From NCBI RefSeq assembly GCF_900107965.1, contig NZ_FNVU01000004.1, positions 558,001-622,000 of the forward strand: 64,000 bases of DNA. The letters are read 5' to 3'. This DNA is from Actinacidiphila yanglinensis. Its GTDB lineage: Bacteria; Actinomycetota; Actinomycetes; Streptomycetales; Streptomycetaceae. Below, piece after piece: positions 46,120 to 55,111 of the stretch. Both the position numbers and the translations under genes were made by a program. Position 1 is the stretch's first letter. Each line of letters begins with the position of its first letter. The notes beneath the pieces are model-generated. The model was not told the origin of the DNA. It saw only the letters and a program-made list of their open reading frames with translations, and did not search any database.

Positions 46120-46164
46120 CCCTCCCCGTCACCGCACGACGCCCCGCGCCCCGGCGCCGGGCCG

Positions 46165-46195
46165 ACGCGCCCCGCCCCTCCCGGGCGGGGCGCGT
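46165..46195 (+). terminator. hairpin terminator after the chitinase gene
   Basis: A perfect 13-bp stem (ACGCGCCCCGCCC with its complement) and a CTCCC loop, 45 bases after the chitinase stop. It lies only 12 bases before the next gene, whose -10-like TAGTGT (46196-46201) begins just as the hairpin ends. Confidence 0.7.
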
Positions 46196-46207
46196 TAGTG
46201 TGCCGGG

Positions 46208-47131
46208 ATGACCCTCACCGCGACCGGCACCGCTGTCCGACCGCTCGCCCCCGGCCGGCGCGCGCGGCTGCTGGTCGCCGACACCGCCGGCGGCCCCCCG
46301 CGGCTGGTGCACGAGACGACCGGCAGCGCCCTGGAGGCCCCCAACTGGTCGCCGGACGGCCGCTGGCTGGTCTACAACCACGACGGCCTGCTCTTCCGCA
46401 TCCCGGCCGGCGCCGCGCCCGGGGACGGCGCGCGGCCCGAGCTGATCGATACCGGCGGCATCACCGACGCGAACAACGACCACGTCCTCTCGCCGGACGG
46501 CGGCACCCTCTACCTGTCGGCGGGGGACGGGCACATCCACGCCGTCCCCTTCGCCGGAGGACCGGCCCGGCGTGTCACCAACGTCCGGGCGCCCGGCCCC
46601 TTCCGCCACTTCCTGCACGGCGTCTCCCCGGACGGCAGCACCCTGGCCTACGTCGGCGTGGAGCCCTGGAACGGCGACGACTGGGGCTACCGCAACATCT
46701 TCACCGTCCCCGCGGCCGGCGGCCCCGACCGCCGCCTCACCGACAGCCCGGCCCCCGCCGACGGACCGGAGTTCAGCCCGGACGGCGAGTGGATCCACTT
46801 CAACTCCGAGCACGGCGCCGCGTCCCCCGGCCACGCCCAGCTCTTCCGGATGCGGCCCGACGGCTCGGAGCTCACCCGGCTCACCTCCGACGAGCGGGTC
46901 AACTGGTTCCCGCACCCGTCGCCCGACGGCCGCCAGGTGCTCTACATCAGCTTCCCGCCCGGCACCCAGGGCCACCCGGCCGACCGCGACGTGATCCTGC
47001 GGCTGACCGGCCCCGACGGCGGCGGCCACCGCGACGTGCTGTCCTTCGTGGGCGGGCAGGGCAGTCTCAACGTGAACAGCTGGGCGCCCGACAGCCGCCA
47101 CTTCGCGTACGTCGACTACCCGGTGGACTGA
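46208..47131 (+). CDS. PD40/TolB-like beta-propeller protein
   Basis: A 307-residue protein without signal peptide. It is made of WD40-like PD40 repeats: APNWSPDGRWLVYNHDG, HVLSPDGGTLYLSAGD, HGVSPDGSTLAYVG, PEFSPDGEWIHFNS, PHPSPDGRQVLYISF and NSWAPDSRHFAYV, about six blades. Such proteins bind ligands or partners, and some resemble TolB; here it is cytoplasmic and its role unknown. TAGTGT 6 bases before the ATG suggests a leaderless transcript. It converges on the DUF2079 gene with a 37-base gap. Confidence 0.82.
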   Translation: MTLTATGTAVRPLAPGRRARLLVADTAGGPPRLVHETTGSALEAPNWSPDGRWLVYNHDGLLFRIPAGAAPGDGARPELIDTGGITDANNDHVLSPDGGTLYLSAGDGHIHAVPFAGGPARRVTNVRAPGPFRHFLHGVSPDGSTLAYVGVEPWNGDDWGYRNIFTVPAAGGPDRRLTDSPAPADGPEFSPDGEWIHFNSEHGAASPGHAQLFRMRPDGSELTRLTSDERVNWFPHPSPDGRQVLYISFPPGTQGHPADRDVILRLTGPDGGGHRDVLSFVGGQGSLNVNSWAPDSRHFAYVDYPVD

Positions 47132-47168
47132 ATCCGGCCGCCGGCTCCCGATCCAGGGGGCGTACGCG

Positions 47169-48815
47169 TCAGTTCAGCCGCAGGATCACGTACCCCTGCA
47201 CGTTGGCGATCTGGGTGTACGTCGCCGCCGGGTGCAGCTGCTTGGCGTACGTCAGGGGGTCGCCGGCCCAGCCGGAGGTGTTGTCCAGGGCGATGTACTG
47301 CGGGGTGACGCCTTCGGTGTCGCCGACCCAGTACACGGTGGTGCGGTCCACCAGGTGGCTGATCGGGCCGACGTTCGCCTCCACGGTGGCGCCGTCGGGG
47401 ATCTCGTCGAGGGTGTGCAGGATCGCCTTGGTGCGCGCGTCGACCTTGTAGGTGGCCGAGTGGTCGAGCGACGCCAGGGGGAGGGTCATGGTCAGCGCCA
47501 GAGCGGCGCCCGCGGCGGCCGCGGGCAGGCCGGAGGCGTAGGAGCGCAGCCAGGGGCGCGGGCTGCGCCGCGAGGTCACCGCGGCGTCGACCAGGGCGAG
47601 CATGACCACCGGCATCAGCACGGCGCTGTAGTGCCAGTCGGTGCCCCAGTAGTGGTCGTCGTGCGAGACGAACCGCCAACCGATGGTGGGCAGCGCGGCG
47701 AGCATCAGGGGGGAGCGCAGCGCGAGCAGCCCGGTGGTCGGCAGCAGGATCCACAGCAGGGTGTGCAGCGCGGTGTCGAACGGGATGTGCCCGGGCATCG
47801 GGGCGCCGTTGCCGTTCAGCTTGTTCCAGTAGTCGTAGCCGCCGGTCGAGTTGAACGCCGGGATGATCACGGCGAAGGCCAGCGCCGACATGGCGACGCC
47901 GAAACCGGCCAGGCCGATCGCCCAGGGGCCGAAGCGCAGCGCGTCGGACAGCCGTTCACCGGGGCGGCGGACACGGTCGCCGTCGCCTCCGCCCGCCTCG
48001 TCCCCACCCGCCACCGGGGCCGGGTCCGCGCCGTGCGCCTCGTCCGCGGTGCGCCGCGCGGCACTCGCGGGACCCTCCGTCCCGGCCGGGTCCGCCGCCT
48101 CGACCTCGCCGGTCGCCGCGGTGTCCCGGGTGCGCCACCACACGATCACGCCGATCGCCGCGGCCGTGACGCCCATGTCCTCCTTGACGAAGACCAGCGG
48201 CACCGCCCACCACATCGCCGGCGCCCACCGCCTGCGCAGCACCGCCTCCAGGGAGAAGGCCAGCAGCGGCATCGCGAACGCGATCTCGTGGAAGTCGAAC
48301 TCGACGGCCTTCTGCACCCCCCAGGACAGCGCGTACGCCACCCCGATCGCCAACCCGCGGCCCCGCCCGAGGAGTTCCCCCGACACCCGGGTCACCGGGA
48401 TCACCGACACCGCGAACAGCAGCGCCTGCGCCACCAGCAGGGTCACGGGCGTCGGGAAGACCCGGTAGAAGGGGGCGACGAGCGCGGTGATCGGGCTGAA
48501 GTGGTCGCCGAGGATGTTGAACCCCGGGCCCTTCAGGTCCGCCACCGGAGCGTGCAGGTGGGCGTAGGACTTGATCGCCTGCTCGAAGATGCCCAGGTCC
48601 CAGGACATGGTGAGCAGCTGGCGGTAGCGCGTCACCGACAGCAAGGTGTACGCGAGGAAGAAGACGAGGGCGAGCAGGTAGGGGTCCAGGGCCGCACCGG
48701 ACATGCGGGAGCGGAGCCCGGCGCCGGCGCGGCGGGCGGCCTTCGCCGCCGCCGGACCCGCGGCGGCTCCGGGCGCCGTCTCCTGCGCCGGGATGACGGC
48801 CTCGGCCCTGTCCAT
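47169..48815 (-). CDS. DUF2079 polytopic membrane protein
   Basis: A 548-residue protein with about ten membrane segments and the DUF2079 signature pieces WDLGIFEQAIKSYAHLHAPVADLKGPGFNILGDHFSPI and FHEIAFAMPLLAFSLEA. A charged Gly/Asp/Glu-rich cytoplasmic loop of about 80 residues (residues 220-300) interrupts the helices. DUF2079 proteins resemble GT-C type glycosyltransferases in topology, so a lipid-linked sugar transfer role is possible but unproven. The ATG at 48815 follows GGAGG. Confidence 0.82.
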   Translation of the reverse strand: MDRAEAVIPAQETAPGAAAGPAAAKAARRAGAGLRSRMSGAALDPYLLALVFFLAYTLLSVTRYRQLLTMSWDLGIFEQAIKSYAHLHAPVADLKGPGFNILGDHFSPITALVAPFYRVFPTPVTLLVAQALLFAVSVIPVTRVSGELLGRGRGLAIGVAYALSWGVQKAVEFDFHEIAFAMPLLAFSLEAVLRRRWAPAMWWAVPLVFVKEDMGVTAAAIGVIVWWRTRDTAATGEVEAADPAGTEGPASAARRTADEAHGADPAPVAGGDEAGGGDGDRVRRPGERLSDALRFGPWAIGLAGFGVAMSALAFAVIIPAFNSTGGYDYWNKLNGNGAPMPGHIPFDTALHTLLWILLPTTGLLALRSPLMLAALPTIGWRFVSHDDHYWGTDWHYSAVLMPVVMLALVDAAVTSRRSPRPWLRSYASGLPAAAAGAALALTMTLPLASLDHSATYKVDARTKAILHTLDEIPDGATVEANVGPISHLVDRTTVYWVGDTEGVTPQYIALDNTSGWAGDPLTYAKQLHPAATYTQIANVQGYVILRLN

Positions 48816-49159
48816 CGTCGTCCTCCAGCGGAAGCGGGGTCGGGGTCTGCCGGAAAAGATACGGGACGACGCTGTGCCGGCGGGAGCCGTCGCGTCACCG
48901 ACACCGCGAGGTGACCGTAAAGGGCCCCCTCGCGGCCGGGGGAACGCCGGGGGAACCGCCCGGCGGGAGGACCGGCGGAAAGAGTTGTCCACAGGTCGGT
49001 GGAGAGCAGGGGACGGCCGCCTGCCGTGGCCGATACGCTCACAGGGTGTTCGCCGATGGGTGGGCGCGGGCGTCCCCCGCCGGGACCGTCCGTGCGGCGG
49101 GCGCACGTCGAGCCGACGGCCGCCCGCCGCCCCGCCCGACGACGTCCAGGAGCACCCAC
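48816..49159. promoter_or_regulatory. 344-base divergent region with an exact DnaA-box word
   Basis: No gene is seen between the DUF2079 gene and the membrane protein/kinase operon. TTGTCCACA (48985-48993) is an exact match to the Streptomyces DnaA-box consensus, and TACGCT (49034-49039) is a plausible -10 box for the rightward operon, giving a leader of about 115 bases. A role for DnaA binding here is not established. Confidence 0.45.
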
Positions 49160-49897
49160 ATGTACGGCCCAGGCCCAGGTCCGGTGACGCCGCAGCCCAA
49201 GCCCGCCGACCCCACGACGGCCGTCGTGCTGCGGGTGATCCTCACGATCGTGCCGGTGGTCACCCTGGGATTCCTCGCGTGGGTCTCGATGCTGTACCTG
49301 GCGGTGCTGCGCAAGCGCGCCGTCGACTGGCTGCTGCTGGCCGTGGTGGCGGGCATGGGGGTGATCGCCGCGGTCTGCTTCGGACTGTCCCAGGACGAGG
49401 ACGACTGGCAGTCCAACACCGGCGGCACCCTCATCCTGATCTGCATGTTCGGTGGCGCGGCCTACTTCCTGGTGGCTGACATCGTCAGGTACCGCGTGGC
49501 CCGCCGGGCGTGGCCCGCCGCGAGCGGCTACCCGCAGCCGAACCCGTACGCCACCGGCTTCGGCGGCGGAGGCCCGATGGCCGGCCCGATGGCCGGTCCG
49601 ATGGGCGGCCCGCCGCGGCAGGGCTACCCGGTCCGGCAGCAGTACCCCGGGCCCGCCGCCCCCACCACCCCGATACCGAGCGTGTCCAACACCCCGGTGA
49701 GCCGCCCCGCCCCGACCCCGCCACCCTCCCGCCCGGCCACCCCGCCGCCGGCGAACCGGCCCGCGACCGGTCCCGCCACCCCGCCGCCCGCGCCCCGCAT
49801 CGACCAGGTCCGCGCCGAACTCGACGAGTTGAGCGACTTCCTGCGCAAGGAGCGCGGTGACGGCCGGGACGGCGGCGAGGGCGAGGCGGCCAGGTGA
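49160..49897 (+). CDS. membrane protein coupled to the Ser/Thr kinase gene
   Basis: A 245-residue protein with three membrane segments (residues 20-48, 53-74 and 88-108). A Gly/Pro/Met-rich cytoplasmic region follows (GPMAGPMAGPMGGPP, then many PxxP units), ending in a short charged helix, DQVRAELDELSDFLRKE. I do not recognise a family. Its stop overlaps the start of the kinase gene, so they are made together and this protein may anchor the otherwise soluble kinase at the membrane; that is inference. The ATG follows AGGAGC. Confidence 0.75.
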   Translation: MYGPGPGPVTPQPKPADPTTAVVLRVILTIVPVVTLGFLAWVSMLYLAVLRKRAVDWLLLAVVAGMGVIAAVCFGLSQDEDDWQSNTGGTLILICMFGGAAYFLVADIVRYRVARRAWPAASGYPQPNPYATGFGGGGPMAGPMAGPMGGPPRQGYPVRQQYPGPAAPTTPIPSVSNTPVSRPAPTPPPSRPATPPPANRPATGPATPPPAPRIDQVRAELDELSDFLRKERGDGRDGGEGEAAR

Positions 49898-51429
49898 CCG
49901 GTCGGCTCATCGCCGGTCGGTACGAACTGGCCACGGTCCTCGGCCAGGGCGGTATGGGGCAGGTGTGGACCGCCTACGACCGGCGGCTGGACCGCAGGGT
50001 CGCGGTCAAGCTGCTGCGCCCCGACAAGGTCGCCGGCGGGGAGAACGTCGAGGAGCTGCGCCAGCGCTTCGACCGCGAGTGCCGGGTCACCGCCCAGGTC
50101 GACCACCCGGGCCTGGTCACCGTGCACGACGCGGGGGCCGACGGCGAGGAGCTCTACCTGGTCATGCAGTACGTCGAGGGCAGCGACCTCGGCGACCACC
50201 TGGCCGCGCACGACCCGTACCCGTGGCCCTGGGCGGTGGCCGTCGGCGCCCAGTTGTGCGCCGCGCTGTCCGCGGTGCACGCCGTCCCGATCGTCCACCG
50301 CGACCTCAAGCCGCGGAACGTGATGATCAGGACCGACGGCACCGTCACCGTGCTCGACCTCGGCGTCGCGTCCGTCATGGACACCGACACCACCCGTCTC
50401 ACCCACACCGGCTCGCCGATCGGCAGCCCCGCCTACATGGCGCCCGAGCAGGCGATGGGCGGCACCATCGGCCCGCGCACCGACCTCTATGCCCTGGGTG
50501 TGGTCCTGCACGAACTGCTCAGCGGGGAGGTGCCGTTCGCCGCCCCCACCGCCCTCGGCGTGCTGCACGGCCACCTGTACGAGGCGCCGGTGCCGCTGCG
50601 CCGGATACGCCCGCAGGTGCCCGAGCCGCTGGAGGCGCTGGTGCTGCGGCTGCTCGCGAAGGACCCGCAGGACCGCCCGAAGGACGCGCAGGACGCCTTC
50701 CGGCAGCTCGCTGCCCTGGTGCCGCCGCCGGGCGGCAGCCGCTCCGCGCCGCTCGGCCCGATGGACCCCACCCGCCCGTTCCTGCGCCCGCACGCGCCCT
50801 GGCCGGACCGGCCCGAGCCCGCCCCGCTGCCCGAGCGCCCCGCCTACCCGCCCGCCCCGAGCCCCACGGCCCCCGACCTGGCCGCGGCGGTCGACGAGGT
50901 GCGGCGGCTGCTGGACGCGGGCCGGATCACCCAGGCCGTCGATGTCCTCGGCGGCCTGCTGCCGGCCGCGGCCGAGAAGCACGGCGAGCACTCCCCGGTG
51001 CTGCGCAGCCTGCGCAAGCAGTACGCCGCGACCTTGATGGAGGACGGCCAGTACCGCCGCGCGCTGCCCGAACTGCGCCGCCTGTCGGAGGAGTTGGCCT
51101 CCCAGTACGGCGGTGCCGACCGGCAGGCGCTCCAGTACCGCTACGAGGCGACGCAGTGCCTGGAGCAGCTGGGCGACACCACCACCGCGCTGTCCGAGTA
51201 CCGCGTCCTGCTCCCTTACTTCGAGCGGTGGGCCGGCACCGACCCCGGGCCCGCGCTGGACATCCGGCGCCGGATCGGCCACCTCCTGCTGTCGATCGGC
51301 GACCGGCGCGCGGCACGCGACGTGCTGACCCGCCTGCTCTACGACGCCGAGCGGGTGCGCGGGCCGCACCACCCTTTCCCGGCCGAAGTCCGCCGTACCC
51401 TCGCCTGGTTGGGGCAGGTTCAGGGGTAG
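49894..51429 (+). CDS. soluble Hanks-type Ser/Thr protein kinase with TPR-like C-terminus
   Basis: A 511-residue kinase. The catalytic domain (residues 8-270) has LGQGGMGQVW, the ATP-binding Lys in VAVKLL, the catalytic loop HRDLKPRNVM, a DLG in place of the usual DFG (VLDLGVA), and SPAYMAPEQ. A Pro-rich linker leads to a helical region with TPR-like units (QYRRALPELRRLSEELASQYG; TTTALSEYRVLLPYFERWAG). There is no membrane helix or PASTA domain. The GTG overlaps the stop of the upstream membrane-protein gene. Substrates are unknown; DLG variants can still be active. Confidence 0.9.
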   Translation: MTGRLIAGRYELATVLGQGGMGQVWTAYDRRLDRRVAVKLLRPDKVAGGENVEELRQRFDRECRVTAQVDHPGLVTVHDAGADGEELYLVMQYVEGSDLGDHLAAHDPYPWPWAVAVGAQLCAALSAVHAVPIVHRDLKPRNVMIRTDGTVTVLDLGVASVMDTDTTRLTHTGSPIGSPAYMAPEQAMGGTIGPRTDLYALGVVLHELLSGEVPFAAPTALGVLHGHLYEAPVPLRRIRPQVPEPLEALVLRLLAKDPQDRPKDAQDAFRQLAALVPPPGGSRSAPLGPMDPTRPFLRPHAPWPDRPEPAPLPERPAYPPAPSPTAPDLAAAVDEVRRLLDAGRITQAVDVLGGLLPAAAEKHGEHSPVLRSLRKQYAATLMEDGQYRRALPELRRLSEELASQYGGADRQALQYRYEATQCLEQLGDTTTALSEYRVLLPYFERWAGTDPGPALDIRRRIGHLLLSIGDRRAARDVLTRLLYDAERVRGPHHPFPAEVRRTLAWLGQVQG

Positions 51430-51488
51430 CCGACACGGCGGGAGGGGCGGGTGGCGCCCCGGACGGACGAGCTTCCGAGGTGTGCAGG

Positions 51489-52283
51489 ATGCGGATACGG
51501 ACGACGCGGGCCCTGGCCTGCACGGCGGTGCTGGCCGCGACGCTCGGCGTCGCGGGCTGCAAGGACACGACGATCAGTGTCGACGGCCCCAGCGGCGGCC
51601 CCACGGACAGCGCCTCGGCCGGCAGCGGCCCGGTGGCGAGCAACGGACGGGCCGTCAGCCCGCTGGACAATCCCGACGGCACCAGGACGGGCCTGGCGGC
51701 GATCACTTCGGCGGCCGACAAGGCGAAGGCGGTCGCGCTGATCAAGAAGGTGGCCACCAAGGGGCGCGGCCCCAAGACCGGTTACAGCCGGGACGAGTTC
51801 GGCTCCGCCTGGATCGACTCGGCGCCCGGCGGCGTGGCGTTCTCCCACAACGGCTGCGGCACGCGGGACGACCTCCTCAAGCGGGACGGGGACGATGTCC
51901 GCTACCGGTCCGGCTCGAAGTGCGTGGTCTCCACCATGAAGCTGGACGACCCGTACACCGGCAAGGTCATCGACTGGACCAAGACGCACGCCACCACGAT
52001 CCAGATCGACCATGTGATGCCCCTGTCGTACGACTGGCAGATGGGCGCCGCGCACTGGACCAAGGGCAAGCGCGAGGACATCGCCAACGACCCGCTCAAC
52101 CTGATCCCGGTGGACGGCTCGATGAACGAGTCCAAGGGCGATTCCGGGCCCGCCTCCTGGCTGCCCCCGAACAAGCAGATCCGCTGCTCCTACTCGGTAC
52201 GCGTCGCGCAGGTCTCGCTCAAGTACGACCTTCCGGTGACGTCGGCCGACAAGGACATGATGCTGCGGCAGTGCGGCGGCTGA
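51489..52283 (+). CDS. DUF1524/GmrSD-type HNH nuclease-like lipoprotein
   Basis: A 264-residue exported lipoprotein (lipobox GVAGC, Cys24). After a Ser/Gly linker and a Cys-containing region (NGCGTRDDLL, SKCVVST) comes TIQIDHVMPLSYDWQMGA and ANDPLNLIPVDGSMNESKGDSG, the DUF1524 His-rich HNH-like core (IDHV, NDPLNL, NxxKGD). The family is linked to nucleases. Being outside the cell, it may degrade DNA or feed on it; no immunity gene adjoins it. It starts 59 bases after the kinase gene. Confidence 0.85.
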   Translation: MRIRTTRALACTAVLAATLGVAGCKDTTISVDGPSGGPTDSASAGSGPVASNGRAVSPLDNPDGTRTGLAAITSAADKAKAVALIKKVATKGRGPKTGYSRDEFGSAWIDSAPGGVAFSHNGCGTRDDLLKRDGDDVRYRSGSKCVVSTMKLDDPYTGKVIDWTKTHATTIQIDHVMPLSYDWQMGAAHWTKGKREDIANDPLNLIPVDGSMNESKGDSGPASWLPPNKQIRCSYSVRVAQVSLKYDLPVTSADKDMMLRQCGG

Positions 52284-52450
52284 CCGGCCGCAACCCTCCC
52301 GGCGCGGATCACGTTGTGCAGAGTGCTGGATATCGGCCGCCGTTGGTCAATATCCTCGTGCTCGATCATCCAGAACGCCAGGAACGCGAGACGCGAGACG
52401 CGAGGAGAATCTCCCCGCGGTTCCCCGCCGTCACCCGCCGGGAGGCACCC

Positions 52451-53128
52451 ATGGTCCGCCGCCGCACCGCCGTCTCGACCGCCGCAGTCGCACTGCTGCT
52501 GGCGTCGCCCGCACTCACCGCCTGCGGGTCGGGACCGAACCGCACGGGCGCGGCGGCGGTCGTCGGCGACCAGCGGATCGCGGTGGCGACGGTGCAGGAC
52601 CAGGTCGCCGACCTGCGGACGGCCGCGAACGCCAACCCGCAGGCCGCGCAGGCCGTGGCCGGTGCCACGCAGCTGCCGACGCAGGTGCTCAACGTGATCG
52701 TGCAGACCCGCGTCGTGGACAAGGCGCTGGCCGCCAAGGGGCTGACGGTCACCGCGGGCGAGGTGCAGCGGGAGTACGACGCGGAGGTCCAGCAGCTCGC
52801 CGGCGGCGACCGGAAGGCGTACGAGACGGGCATGCTCGTGCAGTACGGCACGGCGCCCGACCAGATCGACAGCTACCTGCACGAGAAGATCGCCATCACG
52901 AAGATCATCTCGGCGCTGGGGTACCAGGCGGGCAGTGACGGCGCCGAGAAGGCGCTGGAGGACTACATGGTGAAGACCGCCGCCTCCCTCGACGTGCACA
53001 TCAACCCGCGCTACGGCGCCTGGGACGGCAAGAGCGCGTCCATCGGCAAGGTCAAGAACCCGTGGGTGGTCGACAAGACCCCCGTGGCGAGCACGGACGA
53101 CACCGCGTCGGCCACCGGGGTCGCCTGA
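52451..53128 (+). CDS. SurA-like lipoprotein
   Basis: A 225-residue lipoprotein (lipobox ALTAC, Cys25) whose mature part resembles the SurA N-terminal chaperone domain: AAVVGDQRIAVATVQDQVADLRTAAN, LPTQVLNVIVQTRVVDKALAAKGLTVTAGEVQREYDAE, ending IGKVKNPWVVDK. The PPIase domains of true SurA are absent, so it is probably a chaperone-like or wall-associated factor. The ATG follows GGGAGGC. Just upstream is a short GAGACGC tandem repeat without evident meaning. mazG follows. Confidence 0.82.
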   Translation: MVRRRTAVSTAAVALLLASPALTACGSGPNRTGAAAVVGDQRIAVATVQDQVADLRTAANANPQAAQAVAGATQLPTQVLNVIVQTRVVDKALAAKGLTVTAGEVQREYDAEVQQLAGGDRKAYETGMLVQYGTAPDQIDSYLHEKIAITKIISALGYQAGSDGAEKALEDYMVKTAASLDVHINPRYGAWDGKSASIGKVKNPWVVDKTPVASTDDTASATGVA

Positions 53129-53206
53129 GCGTCCGCCCGCCCGGCCGGACCCCTGAGCGTTCGGTCGGGTGATCGCCGGGCGGGTGCCGCGCGGTACGTT
53201 CGAGGG

Positions 53207-54370
53207 GTGACCGAAGAACTCGACGCCGTGTCCCCCGGGCGGCTGGTGCTGCTCACCACGAGCCACCGGGTCGCCCCCGGCCAGCTCTCCTGGCCCGCCT
53301 GGCAGGCGATGCGCGATGCCGACCGCGTGCTGTGCACGGACCCGGACCACCCGCAGCTGCCGTACCTGCGGCAGGCCGGGATCACCGTGGAGATCGCGAC
53401 GCCGACCGGGCAGCAGCTGGTGGACGCCACCGCGGGCGGCCGCACCGTGGTGTACCTCCCGCCGGACGCGGGCGCGGATCGGGACGTCACCGACGAGCTG
53501 GCCCGGCTCGGCGGCTCCGGCCGGGTCGCGATGCCCGACCTGGAGCTGCTGCCGGGGTCGTACGACCTGCCCGGCGCGCGGCTGCTCGACCTGGTGCAGG
53601 TGATGGACCGGATCAGGGCGGAGTGCCCGTGGAGCGGCACCCGCACCCACGAGGACCTGGCCAAGCACGGCATCGAGGAGATGCACGAGCTGGTCGAGGC
53701 GATCGAGGAGGGGGACCGGGCCGCCGTCCGCGAGGAACTGGGCGACGTGCTGCTCCAGGTGGTCTTCCACGCGGCCATCGCCGAGGGCGACCCGGAGGAG
53801 CCCTTCGACATCGACGACGTCGCGGCGGGCCTGGTCGCCAAGCTGGTGCACCGGCACCCGCACATCTACGGCGACGAGTCGGCGCGGACCCCGGAGGAGG
53901 TCCAGGAGATCTGGGTGCGGCGCAAGGGCGTGGAGAAGGCCCGTGAATCGGTCACCGACGGCGTCCCGGTCGCCGCCCCCGCGCTCGCGCTGGCCGCGAA
54001 GCTCGCCGGCCGGGCCCGCGGCGCCGGCCTTCCGGTCCCGCCGGTCCCGCCGGTCCCGCCGGTCCCGCCGGTCCCGCCGGTCCCGTCGGTCCGGCCCGAA
54101 TCGACCGCCCCCTCCGCCGTGCCCGGCCCGCCGTACGACGACGAGGCCGCGCTCGGGGAGCACCTGCTCGCCGAGGCCGCCGCCGCGCAGTCCGCGGGGA
54201 TCGACCCGGAGGGGGCGCTGCGGGCGGCCGCGCGCCGCTACCGGGCGGCGACCAAGGCCGCGGAGGCGGCAGCGGGCACGGCGGCCGGGCGCGTGGCGCA
54301 GGACCGTGCCGACGCCACCGGGCCGGCTGAACGCACCGCCCCCGCCGAGCGCTCCGCCGAGAGCGGCTGA
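53207..54370 (+). CDS. mazG: nucleoside triphosphate pyrophosphohydrolase MazG
   Basis: MazG hydrolyses NTPs and dNTPs to monophosphates and pyrophosphate, cleaning the nucleotide pool. The 387-residue protein has a methylase-like N-terminal part (RLVLLTTSHRVAPGQLSWPAW), then the MazG core MDRIRAECPW, EEMHELVEAIEEGD and EELGDVLLQVVFHA, with the metal-binding acidic residues EExxE and ExxD present. A VPPVPP repeat interrupts the C-terminal region (see the repeat at 54032). TACGTT ends 6 bases before the GTG, so the transcript is probably leaderless. nfi follows after 5 bases. Confidence 0.92.
   Translation: MTEELDAVSPGRLVLLTTSHRVAPGQLSWPAWQAMRDADRVLCTDPDHPQLPYLRQAGITVEIATPTGQQLVDATAGGRTVVYLPPDAGADRDVTDELARLGGSGRVAMPDLELLPGSYDLPGARLLDLVQVMDRIRAECPWSGTRTHEDLAKHGIEEMHELVEAIEEGDRAAVREELGDVLLQVVFHAAIAEGDPEEPFDIDDVAAGLVAKLVHRHPHIYGDESARTPEEVQEIWVRRKGVEKARESVTDGVPVAAPALALAAKLAGRARGAGLPVPPVPPVPPVPPVPPVPSVRPESTAPSAVPGPPYDDEAALGEHLLAEAAAAQSAGIDPEGALRAAARRYRAATKAAEAAAGTAAGRVAQDRADATGPAERTAPAERSAESG
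54032..54085 (+). repeat. six tandem copies of a 9-bp unit in mazG
   Basis: CCGGTCCCG is repeated six times without error, encoding the P-V-P periodic stretch (VPPVPP) in the MazG C-terminal region. A partial seventh copy follows. The unit is in frame, so slippage would change length but not reading frame. Confidence 0.9.
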
Positions 54371-54375
54371 CGGCC

Positions 54376-55107
54376 GTGCGCGTCGACGTCCCCCACGCCT
54401 GGCCGGCCGACGAGGCCGAAGCGCTCGCGCTCCAGGCGCGGCTGCGCCCGCTCGCGGACGACCGCGGTCCCGGCCCGGCCGCGCCCCGCCTCGTCGCGGG
54501 CCTCGACGTCGCCTACGCGGGCGACGGGCGGGGCGTCGGCGACCTCGTGGCGGCCGCGGTGGTGGTCGTCGACACCGCGACCCTCGGCGTGGTCGAGCGC
54601 GCCACCGCCACCGCGACGACCACCTTCCCCTACATACCGGGCCTCTTCGCCTTCCGTGAACTGCCCGCCCTGGTCGAGGCGCTGCGCGGCCTGACGGTCA
54701 CCCCGGACCTGCTGCTGTGCGACGGGCACGGCCGGTCCCACCCGCGCCGCTTCGGGCTCGCCTGCCACCTCGGGGTGCTCACCGGCCTGCCCACCGCGGG
54801 CGTCGCCAAGACGCCCTTCGTCGGCCGCCATGTCCCGGCCGCCCTCGGCCCCGACCGCGGCGACCACGCGGATCTCGTGGACGGCGGGGACGGCGGGGCC
54901 GGCGGGGCCGGCGGCGGGGAGGTGGTCGGCCGCGCCCTGCGCACCCAGGCAGGCGTCAAACCCGTGCACGTCTCCACCGGCCACCTCATCGACCTGCCCA
55001 CCGCCTGCGCCCACGTCCTCGCCCTCGCGCCCCGCTACCGCCTGCCGGAGACCACCCGCCAGGCGGACCGGCTCAGCCGGGACGTCCTGCGGGCGGCGGC
55101 CGGCTGA
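54376..55107 (+). CDS. nfi: endonuclease V (deoxyinosine 3' endonuclease)
   Basis: Endonuclease V nicks DNA near deaminated bases such as hypoxanthine. The 243-residue protein has the family's catalytic blocks: LVAGLDVAYAG with the first Asp, TFPYIPGLFAFRELPALVEAL with the Glu, and LLLCDGHGRSHPRRFGLACHLG with the second Asp. A Gly/Asp-rich insertion (GGDGGAGGAGGGE, about residues 170-183), made of 9-bp repeats, disturbs the C-terminal third but leaves the catalytic parts intact. The GTG at 54376 is 5 bases from the mazG stop. Confidence 0.9.
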   Translation: MRVDVPHAWPADEAEALALQARLRPLADDRGPGPAAPRLVAGLDVAYAGDGRGVGDLVAAAVVVVDTATLGVVERATATATTTFPYIPGLFAFRELPALVEALRGLTVTPDLLLCDGHGRSHPRRFGLACHLGVLTGLPTAGVAKTPFVGRHVPAALGPDRGDHADLVDGGDGGAGGAGGGEVVGRALRTQAGVKPVHVSTGHLIDLPTACAHVLALAPRYRLPETTRQADRLSRDVLRAAAG

Positions 55108-55111
55108 CCCT

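Noticed and set aside
51489..52283. Toxin-immunity pairing of the DUF1524 lipoprotein with the following SurA-like gene.
   Set aside because: Both are exported lipoproteins with separate ribosome sites and a 167-base gap; SurA-like proteins are not known immunity factors.
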